From: an uncultured Bacteroidaceae bacterium
Lineage (GTDB): Bacteria; Bacteroidota; Bacteroidia; Bacteroidales; Bacteroidaceae
Direction of reading: 5' to 3'
DNA length: 64,000 nucleotides
Assembly: GCA_944321635.1 (NCBI GenBank)
Contig: CALULY010000001.1
Span: 1-64,000 of the forward strand
In this document: positions 18,263 through 26,701 of the stretch, piece by piece
Layout: each line of letters opens with the position of its first letter
Position numbering within the stretch: position 1 is the stretch's first letter
The notes under the pieces: generated by a model
Databases searched by the model: none
What the model was told of the DNA's origin: nothing
The model's input: only the letters and a program-made list of their open reading frames with translations
Program-made: the position numbers and the translations under genes

Positions 18263-19488
18263 CGAGAGAGACGGACAAGACATACACTGCTGCCTGGATT
18301 GGGCTGCTTGTTTATGCCTTTATATATGTGGCAGAGTCTGTGCTTTCAGATATTCCTATGAAAAGCCTACTCTATTTGTTGGCAGCCTTGCCGATGTTGG
18401 TGGCTCTGGTCAAAGGGCTTTCTTTTGATTTCTCCAACCGTGGCAAGTTGTCTCTGTTGGTCTATTTCGTCATGATGTTTTGGTTGTCAGTGATGTGCGT
18501 CCGTTCCAAAGCCTCATTGTTTTACCCGACTTTGTATGGGATACTGTCCTATGCTGGTGTGGTAATGCTTATGGTGAAGACCAAACCGATGTTAATCAGT
18601 TTTATATCCGTAGGCTATAAGACGAATTACTCCTTCCTGCTGATATTCATACTTCCGCTTTTAATAGGAGACAATGGTGTGACGCAGATGATCCTTGAAA
18701 CGTTTTCTGTGCCGGCTGCCTTTATATTCCTTACTAATAAGTACCATTCTAACAGGAACATAACAATCTCTTTTGTGGTATTACTCCTTGCCTTCCTTGT
18801 GGCGACGTTGACAGCGAGGCGCAATCTCATGCTGACTTATGCTCTTTATTTGGTCATAGGGTCTGCCTTTATCATCTTGAACGGCAAGTTAAAGAGCGCA
18901 GAGGCCAAAATCATGATGTTCCTCTCCGCAATGCTATTTCTCATGGCGGCGTTTGTCTTTTATATGAGTGAGAGCGGCGGCATGTTTTCCAAGATAACGG
19001 GGCGTGCATCTGAAAACACGAGGGAAATTGTCTTTGCGTCATTTGCTGCCGATATGTTGACATCTGGTAATGATGTGATTGTCGGGCGTGGTATGTCTGG
19101 CATATATTATTGCCCAGATGTGGATGTGGTGGATCGTGAGACTAACGAGAGCATGGATTATCGTTTCCACATTGAGTGCGGCTATCTCTATCTCATACTC
19201 AAAGGCGGTCTCATCTACCTTTTCCTTTACATGGCATTGTTCATCATTGCAATCTGGCAGGGCTTCAAGAGCCGTAATGCCTTGTGCAAGGCTTCAGCGT
19301 GCATAGTGCTTGTGCAATTGATTGACATGGCGCCATTCGGCTTGCATGGCTTTAACACCAAGATGTTCATGATTTGGCTTGCCATTTCCATTTGCCTTGA
19401 CAAGAATTTCCGCAAGATGACGGACGATCAGGTGAGGGACGAGCTGTTCACCATCAAAAACAAATTGTTGCCATGGCAGAAAAAATGA
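18250..19488 (+). CDS. Wzy-like O-antigen/capsule polymerase (membrane protein)
   Basis: This 412-aa protein has about ten membrane segments and a larger extracytoplasmic loop in the second half (about residues 240-310, with GRASENTREIVFASF and GRGMSGIYYCPDV), the layout of O-antigen ligase/polymerase proteins. Wzy proteins are poorly conserved, so the call rests on topology and on its place between a flippase and a glycosyltransferase. It overlaps the flippase gene and the next gene. A role as ligase cannot be excluded. Confidence 0.75.
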   Translation: MEYVARETDKTYTAAWIGLLVYAFIYVAESVLSDIPMKSLLYLLAALPMLVALVKGLSFDFSNRGKLSLLVYFVMMFWLSVMCVRSKASLFYPTLYGILSYAGVVMLMVKTKPMLISFISVGYKTNYSFLLIFILPLLIGDNGVTQMILETFSVPAAFIFLTNKYHSNRNITISFVVLLLAFLVATLTARRNLMLTYALYLVIGSAFIILNGKLKSAEAKIMMFLSAMLFLMAAFVFYMSESGGMFSKITGRASENTREIVFASFAADMLTSGNDVIVGRGMSGIYYCPDVDVVDRETNESMDYRFHIECGYLYLILKGGLIYLFLYMALFIIAIWQGFKSRNALCKASACIVLVQLIDMAPFGLHGFNTKMFMIWLAISICLDKNFRKMTDDQVRDELFTIKNKLLPWQKK

Positions 19489-20726
19489 GGATACTCTGGC
19501 TCTCAAACATTATCCTTCCCGAAGTGTCCGAACAGCTTGGATTGCCCAAGTTGGTGATAGGCTCGTGGCTGACCGCCTACAAGTCAGTGTTGCAATCCGC
19601 TCACGCAGCAGACATGGAACTGCACATAATAGCCCCATACGCAGGAACGTCATTTGCCGAGGTCGATGCCGGCGATGCCCGCCACTACCTCTTCCCTGAG
19701 CATACAGGCAAAAAGGCGTTGGGAGCGTGGCTGAAGTCCGTCAATGACCGAGTGCGTCCCTATGTGGTGCACATCCACGGATCGGAATATCCCCACTCGT
19801 CGCTCTTTGTCGATGTCTGCGGCGGGGCTAATGCCGTCCTTTCCATCCAGGGACTTGTAAGCATATATGCAAGGTACTACTACGCAGGACTTGATTTGCA
19901 AGGGAAATTCACTCTGCGTGACCTATTGAAGCGTGACACCCCTTGTCTCCAACGCCAGGACTTTGAGCGTCGCGGCCGGCTGGAACGCTCGCTCATCTCA
20001 CGTGTCGGCAACGTCATTGGCCGCACAAGCTGGGACTATGCGCACAGCGTCGCGATAAATCCCTCTGTGCGTTATCACACCTGCCAGGAACCGTTGCGCG
20101 AAGGCTTCTACCATGCCGCGTGGGATTTGCACGGATGCCGCCGCCACACCATCTTCGCCTGCCAGCCGTCCTATCCAATCAAGGGATTGCATCAGTTGCT
20201 CGCAGCTTTGCCGTTGGTCAGGCGACGTTACCCGGATGTGCATCTCTACTTGCCCGGAGTCAACCTTGGCGATCGTCCGTGGTGGAAGATGCGTGCCTAC
20301 TGGCGATACATAAACAAGCAAATCAGGCAGCACAACTTGCGTGACTGCGTGACGTTCCTCGGCGGATTGCCCGAGGGGGAGATGCTGAGGCAGTACCTGT
20401 CGGCCAACGTGTTCGTTTGCCCCTCGTCAATAGAGAACAGTTCCAACTCTGTTTGTGAGGCTCAAATCCTCGGGACACCAGTCGTTGCCAGCTATGTCGG
20501 TGGGATGATGGATCTTGTGGAAGACGGCACGAGCGGATTGCTCTACCGCTTTGAGGAGGCAGAGATGCTTGCCGAGAAGATATGCTCCGTCTTTTCCGAT
20601 GACACCCTCGCCCTCAAGCTCTCGCAAGGTGGCAGGGATGTGGCCATGACGCGGCATGACCGTGCCGCGATAGCCGACGCTCTCTGGTCGATATACCAAT
20701 CCGTGCGCGACACATCAAATCGATAA
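19485..20726 (+). CDS. glycosyltransferase family 4 (GT-B fold)
   Basis: The start at 19485 (MRILWLSNIILPE) overlaps the previous stop as ATGA. An alternative start four codons upstream (19473) is possible. The C-terminal half carries the GT4 region: SIENSSNSVCEAQILGTPVVAS, where the donor-binding EX7E is partly replaced. DCVTFLGGLPEGEM is a typical strand before it. It should add a sugar to the repeat unit, but donor and acceptor are unknown. Base composition is distinctly more GC-rich than in the three genes upstream, so it may have a different origin. Confidence 0.85.
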   Translation: MRILWLSNIILPEVSEQLGLPKLVIGSWLTAYKSVLQSAHAADMELHIIAPYAGTSFAEVDAGDARHYLFPEHTGKKALGAWLKSVNDRVRPYVVHIHGSEYPHSSLFVDVCGGANAVLSIQGLVSIYARYYYAGLDLQGKFTLRDLLKRDTPCLQRQDFERRGRLERSLISRVGNVIGRTSWDYAHSVAINPSVRYHTCQEPLREGFYHAAWDLHGCRRHTIFACQPSYPIKGLHQLLAALPLVRRRYPDVHLYLPGVNLGDRPWWKMRAYWRYINKQIRQHNLRDCVTFLGGLPEGEMLRQYLSANVFVCPSSIENSSNSVCEAQILGTPVVASYVGGMMDLVEDGTSGLLYRFEEAEMLAEKICSVFSDDTLALKLSQGGRDVAMTRHDRAAIADALWSIYQSVRDTSNR

Positions 20727-20731
20727 TCACC

Positions 20732-21379
20732 ATGAGACAGCAAGGCGGCATCATTACTAAAGTCAAAGGCGACCCATTGGCCTATCTCTGGCTCAAACCA
20801 TTCCAGATGTGGCAGCGGGCGTACAAGGCCTTTTGTTCCGCATGGACTTACCTCATGGCAAAGGCCAAAGGCGTTGACATCGCTTCGATGCCAGTGTGTG
20901 ACGGGGTGCCTTACATCCTGCGTTCGCCCTATTCGACCATCAAGATAGGCTGCCACTTCCAGGCCAACTCTTCGTTCAAATCCAACAACATTGGCATACT
21001 TTCCCGCTCGCGCATCACGACCAACGACCACGGCGCGTCAATCATCATAGGCGACCACGTGGGCATATCTGCCGCCACTATCTCCGCGTTCCAACGCATT
21101 GTCATCGGTGACTACACGCTCATCGGGGGCAATGTGCTGATAACCGATTCCGACTGGCATCCCCTCGATCCAGCCTCGCGCCGCGTCCCATACGCCGACG
21201 GACGGCGGGCTGATGTCGTTATAGGCTCAAATGTCTTCATAGGCACACGCTCGATCATTCTCAAGGGTGTGACCATTGGTGACAATGCCGTCATTGGTGC
21301 TGGCAGTGTCGTTACGCGTGACATCCCTGCGAACGTCATTGCGGCTGGCAATCCCTGCGTGGTTGTCAAACAACTTTAA
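20732..21379 (+). CDS. left-handed beta-helix (hexapeptide) acyltransferase
   Basis: The C-terminal part holds hexapeptide repeats: GDHVGISAATISAF, GDYTLIGGNVLITD, GSNVFIGTRSIILKG and GDNAVIGAGSVVTRDIP, ending in AGNPCVVVK as in CysE/WbbJ-like O-acetyltransferases. The segment DSDWHPLDP holds the likely catalytic His. It probably acetylates a sugar of the surface polysaccharide. It starts 5 bp after the GT4 gene and is the last gene of the cluster. Confidence 0.88.
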   Translation: MRQQGGIITKVKGDPLAYLWLKPFQMWQRAYKAFCSAWTYLMAKAKGVDIASMPVCDGVPYILRSPYSTIKIGCHFQANSSFKSNNIGILSRSRITTNDHGASIIIGDHVGISAATISAFQRIVIGDYTLIGGNVLITDSDWHPLDPASRRVPYADGRRADVVIGSNVFIGTRSIILKGVTIGDNAVIGAGSVVTRDIPANVIAAGNPCVVVKQL

Positions 21380-21495
21380 CTTTTTGTTCCGTTGCTGGCA
21401 GTTTTGGCTGTCTGGTGGTTGAGTCAAAGCAACACGACCTTATAGGTAAACATATCTATATATATAATTAATATATGCCAATCCCATCACGTTGC

Positions 21496-21526
21496 TTGCA
21501 ATCGGCCAGCCACGTGGTTATATTTA
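21496..21526 (+). promoter_or_regulatory. possible promoter of the GNAT gene
   Basis: TATATTTA (21519-21526, one mismatch to TAnnTTTG) has TTGC at 21496-21499 with a 19-bp spacer. Confidence 0.4.
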
Positions 21527-21546
21527 CCAAGGGAAAAGAACAACGT

Positions 21547-22053
21547 ATGGACTTGACAACAAGCGGCAATGCCGCATTCATCTTACGCCGCGCCACGCTT
21601 GACGATGTGCCTGCGGTGCGCGAACTCTTCCGCACGACGGTACTGACGGTCAACGCCGCTGACTACACTGCCGATGAAGTGGCCGATTGGGCGGCGTGCG
21701 GAGACGATGACGCGCGGTGGATTGAGCTGATAGCTACGTTGCACTTTGTCGTGGCGGCGGATGGCTCAGGCAAAGTTGTTGGCTATGCCTCGCTGCGTGG
21801 CGATGGCTACCTGCATTCACTTTTCACGCACTGCGAATGGCAACGGCGCGGTGTCGCTACTGCCTTGCTACGTGAGGTTGAGCGTCATGCGGAGCAATCG
21901 GGGCTTAGCCTTATCCGCACCGAGGCGAGCATCACAGCCCGTCCGTTCTTTGTGCGGCGTGGTTATGTCGTGGAGGCGGAGCAACAGGCGCGTGCCCGCC
22001 GTCTATGGATGACAAACTTCAGGATGTGGAAACGATTGGGACAAACGTATTAG
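21547..22053 (+). CDS. GNAT family N-acetyltransferase (168 aa)
   Basis: The acetyl-CoA binding region is CEWQRRGVATALLREVERHAE, with the Q/RxxGxG/A-like QRRGVA motif, preceded by YLHSLFTH. The N-terminal FILRRATLDDVPAVRELF is the usual first strand and helix. The C-terminal RPFFVRRGYVVEAEQ is the typical last block. Substrate unknown. The start at 21547 is preferred over 21475 because the longer form would overlap the promoter motif and adds no conserved sequence. The next gene starts 12 bp downstream. Confidence 0.85.
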   Translation: MDLTTSGNAAFILRRATLDDVPAVRELFRTTVLTVNAADYTADEVADWAACGDDDARWIELIATLHFVVAADGSGKVVGYASLRGDGYLHSLFTHCEWQRRGVATALLREVERHAEQSGLSLIRTEASITARPFFVRRGYVVEAEQQARARRLWMTNFRMWKRLGQTY

Positions 22054-22065
22054 GCATTTGATGAT

Positions 22066-23016
22066 ATGAAAACGGAACTGGCATTGATATTCCTTGCATC
22101 GGCATTGGCCGCGTCGGCGTGCGGCAACGTGCAAAGTGGTGAGAATGTCCAGACATTGCCTCCTGACTCGTTGCAAGCAATGGCAAATGACACGTCGTTC
22201 ATCGACCAGTCGGCAGGGATGGAGGTCATCGAGGGACTGAATCGCGCGTACGGTGACAAGCCTGGTGTTGTTGGCGGCTTCATAGGCAATGGGCTATGCC
22301 CGGACTATCTTGAAGGAATGTGGTTTGACGGTGCGACGTTGGTGCTGCAAGTCCGTGGCGACACCTTGCAGGCACGTCGCGAACTTGAGGAAGCGGCCGG
22401 TAGTGGAGCGTTCCGCATCGAGCAACTCGGCTGCGGACGCTTGTCTCAAAAGCAACTGCACGCGCTGGTCGATTCGCTCAATGCACGATGGGACAGCATT
22501 GACCCTGCTGTCAGGGCAAATGTGATGGGGTGGGGCGCAACGGTTGACGGTCTGGAAATCACGCTGCTGCTCAACACGCCCGACAAGCGGCGCGAGTTCC
22601 GCGAGAAAGCGTTGGACTCGCCGGCTCTCACGTTCACCGGGACAGACGGGATGTCTGTTTGCCGCCGTACTGGGGTGAGAGACACGCTCGGGGTCAGAAT
22701 CATTGCAGAAAAGACACTTGTCGCCCGCGATGCCGAGACCGCCGCATTCGTCTTGCGCAATGAGGGAAGCGGCACGGTGGAGTGTGGTGAAAGCTATACT
22801 CTCGCCTATTGGCGCGAGGGGCAATGGCGGGTGTTGCCATCGAGTTCATTCTTCAACGCCATCGCCTATGTCGTGCCTCCTGGCAAAGAGCACCGTTTCG
22901 TTGCCCACTTGCATCCGCTGGTCAACGGGGGAAGGGTAGGAGAATACCGCTTTTTCACCGACATAGAGATCAATGGGCAAAAGGTGACGATGATGGCCGA
23001 ATTCAAGTTGGAGTAG
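22066..23016 (+). CDS. lipoprotein with C-terminal Ig-like domain (316 aa)
   Basis: The signal peptide ends in LAASAC with Cys19 as the likely lipidation site. Residues about 50-180 are unassigned, with a short alpha/beta pattern. The last about 110 residues (LGVRIIAEKTLVARDAETA, then EGQWRVLPS, PPGKEHRF and VGEYRFFTDIE) resemble the bacterial Ig-like domains that occur in many small lipoproteins. Function unknown. It is probably co-transcribed with the GNAT gene and converges with the next gene, which ends 11 bp away. Confidence 0.75.
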   Translation: MKTELALIFLASALAASACGNVQSGENVQTLPPDSLQAMANDTSFIDQSAGMEVIEGLNRAYGDKPGVVGGFIGNGLCPDYLEGMWFDGATLVLQVRGDTLQARRELEEAAGSGAFRIEQLGCGRLSQKQLHALVDSLNARWDSIDPAVRANVMGWGATVDGLEITLLLNTPDKRREFREKALDSPALTFTGTDGMSVCRRTGVRDTLGVRIIAEKTLVARDAETAAFVLRNEGSGTVECGESYTLAYWREGQWRVLPSSSFFNAIAYVVPPGKEHRFVAHLHPLVNGGRVGEYRFFTDIEINGQKVTMMAEFKLE

Positions 23017-23027
23017 GCTTGTGGCGG

Positions 23028-23612
23028 TCATTCTGCCATCATAACGCGGTCATCGACGAGCTTGTACGCCTCGCCTGTCTCGGGACACACTGCTCTGCCG
23101 TCAATGAAGTCCAGCCTGTGCCCCGCGCGGCTAACCCATCCGACTTGCCGGGCCGGGTTGCCTACCCAAAGGGAATAGGGTGGCACATCCTTGGTCACGA
23201 CGGCACCGGCACCGATCATGGAGTATTCGCCGATGTCATTGCCGCAAACTATCGTGGCGTTTGCACCTATGCTCGCCCCGCGTCCTACCTTGGTCGGGCG
23301 GAACTCGTTCTTGCGCTCGATGAAACTGCGGGGATTGATTACGTTGGTGAAGACGCATGACGGCCCGAGAAAGGCATCATCGGCAATTGTCACGCCAGTG
23401 TAGACCGACACGTTGTTTTGTATCTTGACCCCGTTCCCTATGATTACGCCGGGCGATATGACCACGTTCTGCCCGATGTTGCACCTCTCGCCCACCGTCG
23501 CCCCTTGCATGACGTGGGAGAAATGCCAGATGCGCGTGCCACCCCCTATGGTGCAACCCGGGTCGATGACCGCAGTGGGGTGGATGGCTGGGTCAGAGAT
23601 GCGTGGAGGCAT
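23028..23612 (-). CDS. WbpD/WlbB-like sugar N-acetyltransferase (hexapeptide repeat)
   Basis: This is a left-handed beta-helix acetyltransferase of 194 aa: GGGTRIWHFSHVMQGATVG, then RCNIGQNVVISPGVIIG and GNDIGEYSMIGAGAVVTKD. The HFSHV block and the closing WVGNPARQVGWVSRAG match the enzymes that acetylate the 3-amino group of UDP-2-acetamido-3-amino-2,3-dideoxyglucuronate. The aminotransferase gene upstream overlaps it by 20 bp, the same pairing as WbpE-WbpD. The two preceding steps (WbpA- and WbpB-like) are not in this window. Confidence 0.88.
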   Translation of the reverse strand: MPPRISDPAIHPTAVIDPGCTIGGGTRIWHFSHVMQGATVGERCNIGQNVVISPGVIIGNGVKIQNNVSVYTGVTIADDAFLGPSCVFTNVINPRSFIERKNEFRPTKVGRGASIGANATIVCGNDIGEYSMIGAGAVVTKDVPPYSLWVGNPARQVGWVSRAGHRLDFIDGRAVCPETGEAYKLVDDRVMMAE

Positions 23613-24759
23613 ATTCCTTTATCTTTTCAACAACATAGTTTTGCTCCTCGGCAGTCAGTTCCGGGTGCATCGGGATGGAGAGCACCTCGCCGCACAACTG
23701 TTCGGAGACCTCAAGATTGTCGCCATAGCGGGCTATGCCCCTGAATGCCTGTTGCCGCTGCAACGGACGCGGATAGTAGACCATCGACTCCACGCCGTTG
23801 TCGGAAAGGAACTGCCGCAGGCCGTCGCGCTGCCCCCCGGCTACCTTCAGTGTGTATTGGTGGAAGACGTGCGTCGAGTATTTCATGCGCTTCGGCGTGG
23901 TGATGCCCTTCACCCCCCGCAGTCCTTCGTCATAGATGGCGGCTGCGCTCTGGCGGTGGGCGGTGCACTCGTCGAGGTATCGCAGTTTGACCGACAAAAT
24001 GGCCGCCTGCAACGTGTCGAGCCGCGAGTTACAGCCCACGATGTCGTGGTAGTATTTTGTCGATTGCCCGTGCGACGCGATGAGTTTGGCCCTTTGTGCC
24101 TTGGTCTGGTCGTCGGAGATGATGATGCCTCCGTCGCCCATGCAGCCGAGGTTCTTGGTGGGGAAGAACGAGATGCACCCGAATGTACCCATCGTGCCAG
24201 TCTGCCTCACTGTCCCGTCGCTGAATGTGTAGCGTGCCGCAATCGATTGCGCATTGTCCTCGATGACGTGCAAACGGTGCTCGCGTGCAACTTCGAGGAT
24301 GCTTTCCATCGGGCATGACTGCCCGAAGAGGTGCACTGGGATGATTGCCTTGGTAGAGCGGGTGATGGCACGCTGTATGTTGTCTGCCGTGGTGTTGAAC
24401 GAGTCGTAATCGACATCGACCATCACCGGCGTGAGACCGAGCAGCGCGATGACCTCGGCCGAAGCTATGTAGGTGAATGCAGGGACGATCACCTCGTCGC
24501 CGGGGTTCAACCCGAGGGCCATCAAGGCGATTTGCAGGGCATCAGTCCCGTTGCCGACAGGCACGGCATAGCGTGCTCCTGTGTAGGCGGCAAGCGATGC
24601 CGCAAATTGCCCGACTTGCGGACCGTTGATGAACCGGCATGAATCGACCACTCCGGCAATTGCCTCGTCAAGTTCCTTCCTTATGCGCGAGTGTTGCTTC
24701 TTCAGGTCGAGCATCTTGACAGCGATGCCGCCCTGACGTTGCTGGGATGTTTCCATCAT
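23593..24759 (-). CDS. DegT/DnrJ/EryC1/StrS-family sugar aminotransferase (WbpE/WlbC-like)
   Basis: This is a PLP-dependent enzyme that transaminates a keto-sugar nucleotide, probably at C3 given its acetyltransferase partner. It has the opening block QVGQFAASLAAYTGARYAVPVGNGTDAL, the VIPVHLFGQSC strand, and the PLP lysine in FFPTKNLGCMGDGG. The chosen ATG at 24759 lies downstream of the -7 motif at 24821-24828. Another ATG lies one codon further in, and a GTG at 24792 is possible. The product would be a di-N-acetylated uronic acid for surface glycan (inference). Confidence 0.9.
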   Translation of the reverse strand: MMETSQQRQGGIAVKMLDLKKQHSRIRKELDEAIAGVVDSCRFINGPQVGQFAASLAAYTGARYAVPVGNGTDALQIALMALGLNPGDEVIVPAFTYIASAEVIALLGLTPVMVDVDYDSFNTTADNIQRAITRSTKAIIPVHLFGQSCPMESILEVAREHRLHVIEDNAQSIAARYTFSDGTVRQTGTMGTFGCISFFPTKNLGCMGDGGIIISDDQTKAQRAKLIASHGQSTKYYHDIVGCNSRLDTLQAAILSVKLRYLDECTAHRQSAAAIYDEGLRGVKGITTPKRMKYSTHVFHQYTLKVAGGQRDGLRQFLSDNGVESMVYYPRPLQRQQAFRGIARYGDNLEVSEQLCGEVLSIPMHPELTAEEQNYVVEKIKEYASTHL

Positions 24760-24820
24760 TGTCTGATTTAGCTTTCGCCACAGTGCCGGCACACGGCGGT
24801 GCGCGGCGTACGGGCGTGGG

Positions 24821-24828
24821 CAAAGATA
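24821..24828 (-). promoter_or_regulatory. -7 motif for the aminotransferase/acetyltransferase pair
   Basis: TATCTTTG on the minus strand predicts a leader of about 55 bases to the ATG. No -33 match was found. Confidence 0.55.
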
Positions 24829-24986
24829 GTCCTTTTAAAATTAGCGTGACACCTTGCCAAGTCAAACTTATCAACAGTCCTGCTGGCAGGCACCGCCGCA
24901 AGTCCGGCAGGCGTGGCAGCGAGACCGCGCCAAGGTGATGTGGGGCAACGGCGACAAGCGTGGCGGGGTTATGCCAAAGAGGTCTT

Positions 24987-25052
24987 TTGTTAGTGCCAGT
25001 AACAAAGATTGTTAGTCGCACTAACAAAGGTTGTTATTGCTTTTAACAAAGC
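24987..25052. repeat. 22-bp phased palindromic array, TTGTTA family (3 units)
   Basis: Units at 24987-25008, 25009-25030 and 25031-25052 each begin TTGTTA and end AACAAAG plus one base. Unit 2 is a near-perfect palindrome: TTGTTAGT and ACTAACAA around CGC. Unit 1 has one mismatch in the same arms, and unit 3 has TTGTTA and TAACAA. Both steps are exactly 22 bp. The array lies in the 24830-25172 gap between the aminotransferase promoter and the oxidoreductase terminator. No gene is seen there. Confidence 0.88.
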
Positions 25053-25101
25053 ATCTCCCGGCCGTGGTTCTTGGCGGTGGGGCAGGGACATTCCAAGCCG
25101 C

Positions 25102-25144
25102 TATAAAAAAACAGCGGCGCAGGCTGCCATGCCCGCGCCGCTGT
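25102..25144 (-). terminator. terminator of the 2-oxoacid oxidoreductase operon
   Basis: On the minus strand ACAGCGGCGC (25144-25135) pairs with GCGCCGCTGT (25120-25111) and a T7 run follows. Confidence 0.85.
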
Positions 25145-25172
25145 CACGGAATTGTCCTTGCCAAGGTTGTGC

Positions 25173-25718
25173 TTACTTCACCTCTTCGATGATTTCCATC
25201 CCTTTCTTGATGGCTTCTTCATTCATCGGGATGAGTTTGTGGTGGCGTTCCGGCAACGATTTCTTCAGGGCTTTGACCACGCCTTCAAGAGTGACGATTG
25301 GCTCAAGCCGCAAGAGTCCGCCGAGGACTATCATGTTGAACACCTTTGTGTTGTTCATCTCGTTGGCTGCCTCCACCGCGTCGATCTTGTAGACCTTGAT
25401 GTCCTTGCGCGTGGGGGGCTTGATGATGCCATTGCTGTCGTATATGATTATGCCGCCCTCTTTGACTTTCGGCTCGAATTTCTCAAGGGAAGGCTGGTTG
25501 AGGACTATCGCAACGTCGTAGGTGCTCAGGATTGGCGATGAGATCCTCTCGTCGCTGACGATGACTGTGACGTTGGCCGTGCCTCCTCTCTGCTCTGGTC
25601 CGTAGGCGGGCATCCAGGTGACTTCCTTGTTTTCCATGAGCCCTGCGTAGGCGAGGATCTTGCCCATGGACAGCACGCCTTGGCCTCCGAAGCCTGCGAT
25701 TATTATCTCGTGTGTCAT
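25173..25718 (-). CDS. 2-oxoacid:ferredoxin oxidoreductase, gamma subunit
   Basis: The start EIIIAGFGGQGVLSMGKILAYAG is the signature of the gamma subunit, followed by WMPAYGPEQRGGTANVTVIVS. Together with the alpha, beta and delta subunits it oxidatively decarboxylates a 2-oxoacid to an acyl-CoA and reduces ferredoxin. The substrate could be 2-oxoglutarate or branched-chain oxoacids, and sequence alone does not decide. It is the last gene of the operon, 25 bp after the beta subunit, with a terminator after it. Confidence 0.9.
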   Translation of the reverse strand: MTHEIIIAGFGGQGVLSMGKILAYAGLMENKEVTWMPAYGPEQRGGTANVTVIVSDERISSPILSTYDVAIVLNQPSLEKFEPKVKEGGIIIYDSNGIIKPPTRKDIKVYKIDAVEAANEMNNTKVFNMIVLGGLLRLEPIVTLEGVVKALKKSLPERHHKLIPMNEEAIKKGMEIIEEVK

Positions 25719-25743
25719 TTTGTTGCTTTTTAGATGGTTGTCA

Positions 25744-26508
25744 TTACTCTTTGTCTTTCAAGTCTCCGAGCGGATAGAACGGGAACATATTTTCCTCCAT
25801 CCATTTGTTAGCTTTTTCTGGCGACATCTTCCAACCCGAGTTGCAGGTCGAGACTATCTCGACGAGGTTTGAGCCTTTGCCCTGCATGGAGTTCTCAAAT
25901 GCCTTGCGGATGGCCTTCTTTGCTTTGCGGATTGCGCCCGGGGTCTGCACGGACTGGCGTGTGACGTAGGCTGTGCCTTCGAGCTGTGCTGCGATTTCCG
26001 TTATCTTGAGCGGATAGCCTTGGATCTTGGGGTCGCGGCCGTAGGGGCAGGTGGCAGTCTTCATGCCGACGAGTGTCGTGGGTGCCATCTGTCCGCCTGT
26101 CATGCCGTAGATGGCGTTGTTGATGAAGATTATGGTGATGTTTTCACCCCTGTTGAGCGCATGGATTGTCTCGGCGGTCCCGATGGCGGCCAAGTCACCG
26201 TCGCCCTGGTAGGAGAATACCAACCTGTCCGGCCACAGTCTTTTTATGGCTGTCGCCACGGCTGGTGCGCGGCCGTGGGCTGCTTCTTCCCAATCAATGT
26301 CGAGGTAGTTGTAGATGAACACCGCGCAGCCTACGGGGGAAACGCCGACAGACTTGTGTTCCATACCCATTTCTTCTATCACTTCTGCGATGAGCTTGTG
26401 GACTACGCCGTGACTGCATCCCGGGCAGTAGTGCATTGGGTTGTCGTTCATAAGCTTTGGCTTCTTATAAACGAGGTTTTCGGGCTTGATGATATCTGAT
26501 TTGTCCAT
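25744..26508 (-). CDS. 2-oxoacid:ferredoxin oxidoreductase, beta subunit (TPP-binding)
   Basis: This 254-aa subunit has the cluster-binding start HYCPGCSHGVVHKLI and the TPP motif GDGDLAAIG (about 114-122), followed by NINITIIFINNAIYG-like sequence with NNAIYGMTGGQ, the second metal/TPP block. It carries the active-site cofactor of the complex. It lies between the 58-aa membrane protein and the gamma subunit in an operon read on the minus strand. Confidence 0.92.
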   Translation of the reverse strand: MDKSDIIKPENLVYKKPKLMNDNPMHYCPGCSHGVVHKLIAEVIEEMGMEHKSVGVSPVGCAVFIYNYLDIDWEEAAHGRAPAVATAIKRLWPDRLVFSYQGDGDLAAIGTAETIHALNRGENITIIFINNAIYGMTGGQMAPTTLVGMKTATCPYGRDPKIQGYPLKITEIAAQLEGTAYVTRQSVQTPGAIRKAKKAIRKAFENSMQGKGSNLVEIVSTCNSGWKMSPEKANKWMEENMFPFYPLGDLKDKE

Positions 26509-26518
26509 ATTGCCTTGG

Positions 26519-26695
26519 TTATTTTGTTCTGATGGTGAAACGGATTGTGAACTCTATGAATTTGATGGCCATCGTCGCCATGCCCACGTAGGCGAAGAGC
26601 AACCAGTCGTCAACTGCGAAGTAGATGATGACCGTGGCCAGCGTCCCGAGCATGAACAACGCATTCAGCACGTCCCTAATCCTTTTTACATTCAT
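26519..26695 (-). CDS. 58-aa membrane protein inside the oxidoreductase operon
   Basis: This short frame translates as MNVKRIRDVLNALFMLGTLA followed by a hydrophobic stretch, DDW, a second hydrophobic stretch (LLFAYVGMATMAI), and ends in RFTIRTK. It has two predicted membrane helices and positive ends. It fits exactly between the alpha subunit (6 bp away) and the beta subunit (10 bp away), with no other gene possible there, so I consider it real. Role unknown. It might tether the soluble complex to the membrane near complex I (speculation). Confidence 0.75.
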   Translation of the reverse strand: MNVKRIRDVLNALFMLGTLATVIIYFAVDDWLLFAYVGMATMAIKFIEFTIRFTIRTK

Positions 26696-26701
26696 CGTCC
26701 G

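Noticed and set aside
23413-24318. 301-codon plus-strand frame
   Set aside because: Antisense to the aminotransferase, whose PLP motif is clear.
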